Notes under the pieces: model-generated
Database searches by the model: none
The model's input: only the letters and a program-made list of their open reading frames with translations
What the model was told of the DNA's origin: nothing
Shown: positions 1 to 5,176 of the stretch, one piece after another
Numbering within the stretch: the stretch's first letter is position 1
Layout of the letters: every line of letters starts with the position of its first letter
Position numbers and translations under genes: made by a program
Source: Lachnospiraceae bacterium
GTDB lineage: Bacteria > Bacillota > Clostridia > Lachnospirales > Lachnospiraceae
Length of the DNA: 7,749 nt
Assembly: GCA_014804495.1 (NCBI GenBank)
Contig: JAAUZS010000030.1
Coordinates: forward strand, 1-7,749
Reading direction: 5' to 3'

Positions 1-2
1 AA

Positions 3-176
3 GAAATGATACAAAGAAATATCGAAGAATTTTCAAGACTTCAAAAGTATATGATTTTAACGCAAGATAAAGAATCGGCTGCTTATAAAGAAATGTATGA
101 AAGATACGTTGATTTAAAGGCAATACTTACAGCATCCGGCGTCAATGTGACAGAGCTTGACAGGGTAAAAGCATAA
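3..176 (+). CDS. C-terminal part of an unrecognised, helix-rich hypothetical protein (5' end outside window)
   Basis: An open frame enters from the left edge and ends at TAA 174-176, giving 57 visible residues. The peptide is charged and probably all-helical (it begins EMIQRNIEEF and ends TELDRVKA), with regular Glu, Lys, Leu and Tyr spacing that could form a short coiled coil. No cysteines, membrane segment or catalytic motif is visible. An ATG at position 6 could make this a complete 56-residue protein, but the sequence that would hold its ribosome binding site is not in the window, so whether it is partial or complete cannot be decided. A terminator-like hairpin follows 20 bases after the stop, which supports this being the real end of a transcription unit. 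I do not recognise the family. Confidence 0.6.
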   Translation, partial: EMIQRNIEEFSRLQKYMILTQDKESAAYKEMYERYVDLKAILTASGVNVTELDRVKA

Positions 177-195
177 AATAAATATTAATATAATT

Positions 196-243
196 AAAGG
201 GTGTGAATCTTATTGAATTTCCAAATTAGATTTACACTCTTTT
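196..243 (+). terminator. Rho-independent terminator-like hairpin after the first gene
   Basis: Bases 196-210 (AAAGGGTGTGAATCT) pair with 228-242 (AGATTTACACTCTTT) over 15 positions, two of them G-U. An inner AATTT/AAATT pairing (216-220 with 223-227) may shorten the loop. The right arm runs into TTTT at 240-243, so the U-tract is short and partly within the stem. It separates the gene ending at 176 from the PLC-like gene. The pairing is seen directly; termination is inferred. Confidence 0.55.
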
Positions 244-270
244 GTGAATCCAAAAAGACTTTTATATATT
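242..270 (+). promoter_or_regulatory. Sigma-A-type promoter for the PLC-like gene
   Basis: A -35-like TTGTGA (242-247) and a -10-like TATATT (265-270) are separated by 17 bases. The match is 4/6 and 5/6 to consensus. Transcription would start near 277, leaving a leader of about 37 bases before the ATG at 314. It sits directly after the terminator-like hairpin, as expected for a new transcription unit. Confidence 0.5.
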
Positions 271-313
271 GTACCACTAAAATAAAAATACATTCAGAAA
301 AGAGATGAACAAA

Positions 314-994
314 ATGGCATCTTGGATCATACACTTAAGAGTTGCACAACAGCTATACCAACAGCTGAAAATCGAACAGATTGATACATTTATCCTTGGA
401 AATATTGCACCTGACAGCGGTGTCCCGACAGAAGACGGCTCCGGGTTTATTCCTGATGCCGCCGTTTCGCACTTTCGTTCGTTAGATGAAAACGGAATCA
501 AGGACATACATGAAGACCAGTTTATCCGTCAATACTTTACACCGGCACATCGTCTATCATACAGCAAAAAGGAAGACACCTTCTTTCTCGGCTATCTGAC
601 ACACCTGCTCACAGATAAAATCTGGGCAAGAGAAATCGCCTATTCTGCAAAGGACAAGCTTAATGCGTTATTTAATTCCAACCGCGAAATGTTTTGGCAG
701 ACGATCAAGAAGGACTGGTACGACCTCGATTTTATGTATCTGAAATCCACCCCCTCGTTTGAGGCTTTCCGTATTTATCGTGAAATCAAGGATATTAAAA
801 ATACATATATCGATTTTTTCTCGGAAAATGCTTTTGAAGAACGCAGACAGTTTATTTTGGATTTTTATACAAATGGTGCTGCTAATATTGTAGAACACGA
901 TACTTACCTGTCAAAGGCGGAACTGGACCGTTTTGTCAATTCTGCCGCTGATGAAATTATGGATTTTCTCAATTCCACTCTAAATCTCTCCTAA
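314..994 (+). CDS. Zinc-dependent phospholipase C-like domain protein (cytoplasmic, substrate unknown)
   Basis: A 226-residue protein resembling the zinc-dependent phospholipase C superfamily (Zn_dep_PLPC). Seen: N-terminal MASWIIH with W4 and H7; D34 in GNIAPDSG; H53 in SHF; and H97-LLT-D101 in GYLTHLLTDKIW. Their order (His, Asp, His, HxxxD) follows the metal ligands of Bacillus cereus phospholipase C, so a metal-bound hydrolase fold is likely. The later His/His/Glu ligands of that enzyme are not obvious (H195 is a candidate), so activity is uncertain. There is no signal peptide, unlike secreted phospholipases C, so it probably acts in the cytoplasm on an unknown substrate. The start at 314 was chosen because AGAG at 301-304 sits 9 bases upstream. 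The in-frame ATG at 305 would have no room for a ribosome binding site and adds only MNK. It has its own promoter, and no gene partner is evident. Confidence 0.86.
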   Translation: MASWIIHLRVAQQLYQQLKIEQIDTFILGNIAPDSGVPTEDGSGFIPDAAVSHFRSLDENGIKDIHEDQFIRQYFTPAHRLSYSKKEDTFFLGYLTHLLTDKIWAREIAYSAKDKLNALFNSNREMFWQTIKKDWYDLDFMYLKSTPSFEAFRIYREIKDIKNTYIDFFSENAFEERRQFILDFYTNGAANIVEHDTYLSKAELDRFVNSAADEIMDFLNSTLNLS

Positions 995-1003
995 TTGTTA
1001 TAC

Positions 1004-1032
1004 TTGATATTTTACTGAATTTAGAGTATAAT
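1004..1032 (+). promoter_or_regulatory. Near-consensus sigma-A promoter for the ATPase gene
   Basis: TTGATA (1004-1009) and a perfect TATAAT (1027-1032) have a 17-base spacer, matching consensus at 5/6 and 6/6 with ideal spacing. Transcription should start near 1039-1040, leaving about 30 bases of leader before the ATG at 1069. The -10 hexamer lies inside the loop of the inverted repeat at 1012-1048. Confidence 0.72.
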
Positions 1033-1054
1033 AATCATGATTCAGTAATTTTTT
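1012..1054 (+). terminator. 9-bp inverted repeat with T-tract, overlapping the ATPase promoter
   Basis: TTACTGAAT (1012-1020) is perfectly complementary to ATTCAGTAA (1040-1048), with a 19-base loop, and is followed at once by TTTTTT (1049-1054). For transcripts arriving from the PLC-like gene this has the shape of an intrinsic terminator, though the stem is AT-rich. For the ATPase promoter the arms flank the -10 box, so it could equally be a repressor operator. Only the left arm precedes the predicted start site, so a transcript from that promoter would not form the hairpin. Confidence 0.5.
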
Positions 1055-1055
1055 C

Positions 1056-1061
1056 AGGAGG
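1056..1061 (+). promoter_or_regulatory. Strong Shine-Dalgarno site of the ATPase gene
   Basis: A perfect AGGAGG lies 7 bases before the ATG at 1069 and fixes the start that gives MFIGRKSEL, the usual N-terminus of this ATPase family. Confidence 0.85.
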
Positions 1062-1068
1062 CGGCAAT

Positions 1069-2472
1069 ATGTTTATCGGACGAAAATCAGAGCTTGCTTT
1101 GCTTGAAAAAATGTATCAAAAAGAAGGGTTTCAGTTTCTTGTTTTGTATGGCCGCAGACGTGTAGGAAAGACCTCGCTTCTATGTGAATTTGCAAAAAAA
1201 TACAAATCAATTTTCTTTTCGGCTCAGGAAAAAAACGATGCTCTCAATCTTGAAGATTTTTCAAAAACCGTGCAAAAGCATTTTAGTGAAAACTATTTTG
1301 GAACTTTTTCCGACTGGCAAACGGCTTTTCAATATCTCGGTGACAGGGCTTCAGGCGAAAGGCTCATTCTGATAATCGACGAATTTCCGTTTATAGCCGG
1401 AGAAAATCCCTCAATAAAAAGCATATTGCAGCATACGATTGACCACAACTTTAAAGAAAAAAATATTTTTCTTATTCTTTGCGGTTCAAGCGTAAGCTTT
1501 ATGGAAAATGAAATTATGGGATACAAAAGCCCTTTATACGGTCGTTCAACAGGACAGCTTGAAGTTCTTCCGTTTGACTATTATGACAGCTCGTTATTTT
1601 TTGAAAAATATTCAAACATTGATAAACTTCTGGCATATGGCATACTGGGCGGAGTTCCCTGCTACCTTAACGCATTCAGCGACAAGATTTCAATCAAAAA
1701 AAATATTGCCGAACAGATAATTAGAACGGGCGCGTTTTTAAAGGATGAGCCGCAGTTACTGCTTAAAATGGAACTACGGGAACTTTCGGTTTATAACAGT
1801 ATATTTGAGGCAATTGCAGACGGCGCAAGCAGATTAAATGACATATCATTAAAAATTCATGAAGAAAGCCAAAAATGTTCAAAATATATAAATACCTTGC
1901 GTTCAATAAAACTGATTGAACGTATTACGCCCAGCGGCGATGATGAATCCTCAAAAAAAAGCTTGTACAAAATTGCAGATAATTATTTTTCATTTTGGTA
2001 TAAATTTATTTTTTCAAATATGAGCTATTATGAGCTTTTGGATGCTAATGAAGCGGCAGAGGAAATTGCAGGCGAATTGCCTGATTATATGGGTAATATA
2101 TTTGAAAACATCTGCCTCCAATATATGCTCAGACTTGCAAAAAACAAAAAGCTTCCTTTTGTTCCATACAGTATCGGCAGATGGTGGGGTGCAAATCCTA
2201 TAACTAAAAAACAGGACGATATAGATATTTTAGCGCTTAATAAAAATGGTGATGCCGCAATTTTCTGTGAATGCAAATTCAGGAATTCAGCGTTTGATAT
2301 GAAAGAATATGATGATTTGATTTGCGCTTCTAACATATTTACAAAACCCGAAAAACGATATTATTATCTGTTCAGTAAGGGCGGTTACACAAAAGCGGTT
2401 TGCGAACGGGCAAAAGAAGACGGTACGGTATTGGTTTCAATTGATGATTTATTTGACGACAATGTAATATGA
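1069..2472 (+). CDS. Archaeal-type AAA ATPase with C-terminal DUF234 / PD-(D/E)XK nuclease-like domain
   Basis: A 467-residue cytoplasmic protein of the archaeal ATPase (ATPase_2) plus DUF234 architecture. Seen: N-terminal FIGRKSEL box; Walker A GRRRVGKT at residues 28-35; Walker B LILIIDEF with D104 and E105; and a sensor-like LILCGSSVSFM strand further on. A winged-helix-like middle region follows. The C-terminal part has DDIDIL (D386) and, 15 residues on, ECK (E401-C-K403), the pattern of a PD-(D/E)XK restriction-endonuclease-like fold. Family knowledge: such proteins are widespread in archaea and anaerobic bacteria and mostly uncharacterised; a role in DNA handling or defence is often suspected but not shown. 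It starts 7 bases after AGGAGG. A lipoprotein gene follows 37 bases after the stop with no terminator between, so the two may be co-transcribed. Its codons look more A/T-ending than those of the DUF3160 gene, which would fit horizontal acquisition, but this is only an impression. Confidence 0.93.
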   Translation: MFIGRKSELALLEKMYQKEGFQFLVLYGRRRVGKTSLLCEFAKKYKSIFFSAQEKNDALNLEDFSKTVQKHFSENYFGTFSDWQTAFQYLGDRASGERLILIIDEFPFIAGENPSIKSILQHTIDHNFKEKNIFLILCGSSVSFMENEIMGYKSPLYGRSTGQLEVLPFDYYDSSLFFEKYSNIDKLLAYGILGGVPCYLNAFSDKISIKKNIAEQIIRTGAFLKDEPQLLLKMELRELSVYNSIFEAIADGASRLNDISLKIHEESQKCSKYINTLRSIKLIERITPSGDDESSKKSLYKIADNYFSFWYKFIFSNMSYYELLDANEAAEEIAGELPDYMGNIFENICLQYMLRLAKNKKLPFVPYSIGRWWGANPITKKQDDIDILALNKNGDAAIFCECKFRNSAFDMKEYDDLICASNIFTKPEKRYYYLFSKGGYTKAVCERAKEDGTVLVSIDDLFDDNVI

Positions 2473-2509
2473 AAGTACTCACAGGTTAAGAAAGGGTATA
2501 GTTATTATT

Positions 2510-3913
2510 ATGAACATTATGAAAAAAAGACTGTTATATACTGCTGCATTTATTGCAATTTTATGCTGTGCATGCTCTAATCAGACAGCTCCGTCAGAAG
2601 AAAACGAAATAACGGTAAATGACAGTATTTCAAATACAGAAAACGCACAAGAACCCATTGTTACAATGCTGGAAACAGATGAAGCAGTTAACCAAGATAA
2701 CACTGAACAGAATACCCAGAATAATCAGGTTGCTGAAACAACAGATAGCCCCACTGCTTCACAAAGTGGCGGAAATTATGATTCCGTATCTGCACAGATT
2801 ACATTTTTAACGAAAGAAGACAGTGACTTAACAGATGACGGCAATCTGCTATATACAAGCCACTGCACTTACCCAGTTGTGGAAATTGTGGGGAATGAAA
2901 GCGCTGCCGACAAAATTAATACTGATATCCAGACAGAAGTAGATGCGTTTTTAGCCGACACCTCAGTACGTGAATGGGCTAAAGAAGATTATCAGCGTTA
3001 TCTATCTTATCTATCGAATGAAGGTATAAACTCCGAATATGATTTTTCAGTTGGTTACAATTACAAATACAATTATGATTTCGATATTGCCGTCACTCGC
3101 AACGACAGTAATGTCATTTCTTTTCTTATAACAATTTCATCATATTCCGGCGGAACACGCGGAGATAAACACAGCATTGGACTTAATTTTAACGCCAAAA
3201 CCGGTGAGCCTATCGCGTTTTCTGAGCTTTCAGACAATGCTGAAACTTTTCATTTGGACGCGCTTGCATACCTGAAAAAAATCGCAGCTACGGATACTTA
3301 TCAAAGTATCATGTGGGAAGATCCCTACATCTGGAAGGAAGACAATGATTTGGAACATGAACTTTTTCAGGATGAAAAATGGTACCTTTCCACATACGGA
3401 CTGGTTTTTTTCAGTCACCCTTATTTTTATGCAGGTGAAATAGAGTTTGCCATCCCCTACTCGGCCTTGGAGGAAATGGGTTTTCAGGAAGAATATTCCT
3501 ATCCCGAAAATCTGACCATAAAACTTCAAACCGAGGAAGTCTGCTCATTTGACTTAAATGGCGACGGAATAGAAGAAGAAATCCAATTTTATATCGAAGA
3601 GCCGGGAAGAGAGAACACTGACGTTCATTTTATCCTCAATGGCACTGACTACGCCTCAGCGCATGAAGAACTGGCAAGCCAGTTCTCAGCCAATGAGTAC
3701 ATATTCTATTGGGCGCAATGTTTCTTATATGACATGAACGCAGAAGACGATACGATAGAAATTGCCTTTCAGATGAATAATCGTGAAAACAATTACACCC
3801 CCGATACATTCCTCTATCGCTATCAAAAGAACGGATTATTTACCTTTCTTGGCACAATAGAGGGCACTGTTACCGACCCGGCTTTTTCGGCAGAAAAGCT
3901 TCTCATGCATTGA
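2510..3913 (+). CDS. Lipoprotein with DUF4163 and DUF3298 (RsiV-like) domains and a Ca-loop-like C-terminal region
   Basis: A 467-residue exported protein. Residues 5-21 form a Lys/Arg-led hydrophobic signal peptide ending in CCAC; C22 is the likely lipidated cysteine, though Cys at -3 makes the lipobox weak. A disordered linker rich in Asn, Gln, Glu, Thr and Ser (about 23-90) lets the rest project from the membrane. Residues about 94-210 resemble DUF4163 and about 212-320 resemble DUF3298, including YSGGTRGDKH and NFNAKTGEPIAFSEL. This pair also occurs in the extracytoplasmic part of the anti-sigma factor RsiV and in the deacetylase PdaC. Neither an anti-sigma nor a deacetylase domain is present here. 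The tail carries DLNGDGIEEE (348-357), a Ca-binding-loop-like motif, before a beta-rich end. The start at 2510 is preceded by AAGAAAGGG (2488-2496), 13 bases away; M4 at 2519 is a less likely alternative. Role unknown; probably ligand binding or sensing at the cell surface. Confidence 0.92.
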   Translation: MNIMKKRLLYTAAFIAILCCACSNQTAPSEENEITVNDSISNTENAQEPIVTMLETDEAVNQDNTEQNTQNNQVAETTDSPTASQSGGNYDSVSAQITFLTKEDSDLTDDGNLLYTSHCTYPVVEIVGNESAADKINTDIQTEVDAFLADTSVREWAKEDYQRYLSYLSNEGINSEYDFSVGYNYKYNYDFDIAVTRNDSNVISFLITISSYSGGTRGDKHSIGLNFNAKTGEPIAFSELSDNAETFHLDALAYLKKIAATDTYQSIMWEDPYIWKEDNDLEHELFQDEKWYLSTYGLVFFSHPYFYAGEIEFAIPYSALEEMGFQEEYSYPENLTIKLQTEEVCSFDLNGDGIEEEIQFYIEEPGRENTDVHFILNGTDYASAHEELASQFSANEYIFYWAQCFLYDMNAEDDTIEIAFQMNNRENNYTPDTFLYRYQKNGLFTFLGTIEGTVTDPAFSAEKLLMH

Positions 3914-4835
3914 GGTTTGACCTTGATCGTATGAAAAGTCTGAAAAGCTGCTCAATCTCCTCTTTCCCCATCTTTACATCAGTGTAGAGCAAATATCCAT
4001 CATCATCGTAATTTGCTCCAAGATAATTCAAATCTCCATCCCGCACATCCACAAAAGAGCTATCTTCCGGTATCAGTTCTCTTTTCAGTTTCCAATATTC
4101 ACTTGTTGAAATATCAATCCACTCTTTTTCCAAATAACGCTGTGTGATCAAACACTCCTCAAGTTCGGAATCTAATAAAAACCCATCTTCATTATCATGC
4201 TGACTTTCATCGCTATCATCAAAAATACGCTCCATTGCAATTTCCTGATCCACATACAAATTTAAGATATCATAAACACAAGGAACCTGTCCTTCACTCT
4301 TTATTTCTCTTACATACCCATAAGTTCCATTATCATTCCCCACAAGCAAATACATCTCTTTCAACAAATAAACTTTCTTCTGCTCATAATCCGCAAGTAT
4401 CTGTGTGTAATTAGAGATTTGCATCGGTTCGTCTCTGTCGTCTAAGATTCTCGAAATTCCGTTTCCGTCATAATAGTAAAGGGTAAAATATCCTCCCATT
4501 GAGCCCCATGAATCATGCAAAATTCCCAGTTCCGGTATATCATCAAAATTCAGGTCAAAGAGATAGTATCCCCTAATCGGGAAGTCGTGCCCATTATCGA
4601 TATCTTCGTTAAGAAGAAATTCCGTGTACGCTTTTACATATTCTGGCGTGTCATCATCCCAAATATACTTTTCTTCATCTGAAGACACTTCATCCTGTGC
4701 CGCGTGCTCTATCTGCACTTGCTGCATTGCATTATCTTCCCAATCAGAATCATCCTGTACAGATGTCCTAACTGTTTGGCATGAAACCAAAAATAAACAT
4801 AACACTCCGCTTAAAAGACACATACTTCTTTTCAT
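3903..4835 (-). CDS. Acidic lipoprotein of unknown function with a DLNxDDIPEL motif
   Basis: A 310-residue exported protein. Residues 2-18 are a short basic and hydrophobic signal peptide with a clear lipobox LVSC, so C19 should be lipidated. A very acidic linker (about 28-62) follows. The body has D94-L-N96-F-D98-D-I-P-E102-L, a worn form of the DxDGDGIPEL repeat common in clostridial surface proteins, then GGYFTLYYYDG. The general plan resembles uncharacterised Lachnospiraceae lipoproteins; no enzyme motif was found. GGAG (4844-4847 on the plus strand, read in reverse) lies 8 bases before the ATG and supports the start. The last 11 bases overlap the end of the convergent lipoprotein gene at 3913, so neither gene has a separate terminator region. 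The two lipoproteins share a layout (signal, disordered linker, Asp/Asn loop) but no obvious sequence similarity. Confidence 0.88.
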   Translation of the reverse strand: MKRSMCLLSGVLCLFLVSCQTVRTSVQDDSDWEDNAMQQVQIEHAAQDEVSSDEEKYIWDDDTPEYVKAYTEFLLNEDIDNGHDFPIRGYYLFDLNFDDIPELGILHDSWGSMGGYFTLYYYDGNGISRILDDRDEPMQISNYTQILADYEQKKVYLLKEMYLLVGNDNGTYGYVREIKSEGQVPCVYDILNLYVDQEIAMERIFDDSDESQHDNEDGFLLDSELEECLITQRYLEKEWIDISTSEYWKLKRELIPEDSSFVDVRDGDLNYLGANYDDDGYLLYTDVKMGKEEIEQLFRLFIRSRSNLNA

Positions 4836-4869
4836 ACAATCTACTCCATCTTCCTATAGAACTTTTTCT

Positions 4870-4897
4870 AATATACTATTCTCTGATTTTGTCACAA
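4870..4897 (-). promoter_or_regulatory. Promoter of the minus-strand lipoprotein gene
   Basis: Read on the minus strand, TTGTGA (4897-4892) and TATATT (4875-4870) are separated by 16 bases. Both hexamers are identical to those of the promoter at 242-270. Predicted start is near 4863, giving a leader of about 28 bases that contains the GGAG ribosome binding site. Confidence 0.45.
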
Positions 4898-4976
4898 TAC
4901 CTAAAACAACTTGGCAGCATAATTATATCACTTTCTCCATTTGCTTACTACTGTATAATATATTGGCTTCATTTAC

Positions 4977-5006
4977 TGGACACACACTCTATTCCGGTAG
5001 TATAAT
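4977..5006 (+). promoter_or_regulatory. Promoter of the DUF3160 gene, with a long leader
   Basis: TGGACA (4977-4982) and a perfect TATAAT (5001-5006) are separated by 18 bases, matching at 5/6 and 6/6. Transcription would start near 5013, about 164 bases before the ATG at 5177. The leader would carry the large hairpin at 5034-5111 and a second one at 5117-5136. Another TATAAT at 4954-4959 has no convincing -35 partner. Confidence 0.6.
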
Positions 5007-5009
5007 TTG

Positions 5010-5032
5010 AAAAAGGGTTGATTTCAATACCC
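5010..5032 (-). terminator. Minus-strand terminator-like hairpin
   Basis: Read on the minus strand, GGG (5032-5030) pairs with CCC (5017-5015), and after a two-base bulge TTG pairs with CAA around an AAAT loop. TTTTT (5014-5010) follows. The stem is short (6 bp). No minus-strand gene lies upstream of it, so it might stop antisense transcription from the DUF3160 region or end a small RNA spanning the large inverted repeat. It overlaps the predicted plus-strand start site. Confidence 0.35.
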
Positions 5033-5033
5033 A

Positions 5034-5111
5034 GAACTTATGCAATATAAACAAAATAAGGCGCGATTTCGCTTGCGGTGAGCACCGTTTTTGTTTATAT
5101 TGTATAAGTTC
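5034..5111. repeat. 23-bp inverted repeat with two apical hairpins (structured leader RNA or small repeat element)
   Basis: Bases 5034-5056 (beginning GAACTTATGCAATATAAAC) are complementary to 5089-5111 at every position except one G-U pair on the plus strand. The 32-base interior is GC-rich and holds two small hairpins: GCG-ATTT-CGC (5063-5072) and CGGT-GAGC-ACCG (5076-5087). The fold is therefore a long AT-rich stem opening into a three-way junction, in clear contrast to the plain AT-rich flanks. It lies in the predicted 5' leader of the DUF3160 gene. No T-tract follows on the plus strand, so it is not a simple terminator there. It could be a cis-regulatory RNA, an mRNA-stabilising stem, a MITE-like dispersed repeat, or part of a minus-strand small RNA. 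No flanking target duplication was seen. Confidence 0.75.
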
Positions 5112-5116
5112 GTGAC

Positions 5117-5136
5117 TTGCGATAATAGTTTCGCAA
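5117..5136 (+). promoter_or_regulatory. Second leader hairpin before the DUF3160 gene
   Basis: TTGCGA (5117-5122) pairs perfectly with TCGCAA (5131-5136) around an 8-base loop TAATAGTT. It lies 5 bases after the large inverted repeat and 23 bases before the ribosome binding site, so it is probably part of the same structured leader. A 6-bp stem can occur by chance. Confidence 0.4.
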
Positions 5137-5159
5137 TTAGCTAGACAATATATCACCAG

Positions 5160-5166
5160 AAAGGAG
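5160..5166 (+). promoter_or_regulatory. Shine-Dalgarno site of the DUF3160 gene
   Basis: AAAGGAG lies 10 bases before the ATG at 5177. The spacing is slightly long, but the match is strong and no other start codon nearby fits better. Confidence 0.75.
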
Positions 5167-5176
5167 CTCACTTATA

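Noticed and set aside
3230..3529. 99-codon minus-strand open frame inside the DUF4163/DUF3298 lipoprotein
   Set aside because: It lies antisense to conserved domain sequence and has no ribosome binding site or family resemblance.
2510..3913. Identification as an RsiV anti-sigma factor or PdaC deacetylase
   Set aside because: It has a lipoprotein signal rather than a cytoplasmic anti-sigma domain, no sigma factor gene is adjacent, and no deacetylase motifs follow the DUF4163/DUF3298 part.
4624..5010. 128-codon plus-strand open frame in the lipoprotein/spacer region
   Set aside because: It is antisense to the signal peptide and acidic linker of the minus-strand lipoprotein, crosses both predicted promoters, has no ribosome binding site, and its Ser/Cys/Tyr-rich peptide is what reversed acidic codons give.
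5034..5111. Inverted repeat considered as insertion sequence ends
   Set aside because: There is no transposase between or beside the arms and no flanking direct repeat; at 78 bases it could at most be a MITE-like remnant.
5013..5176. Leader considered as a known riboswitch or T-box
   Set aside because: I saw no T-box sequence, no recognisable riboswitch core and no terminator before the gene; the downstream product is not a metabolic enzyme or transporter.
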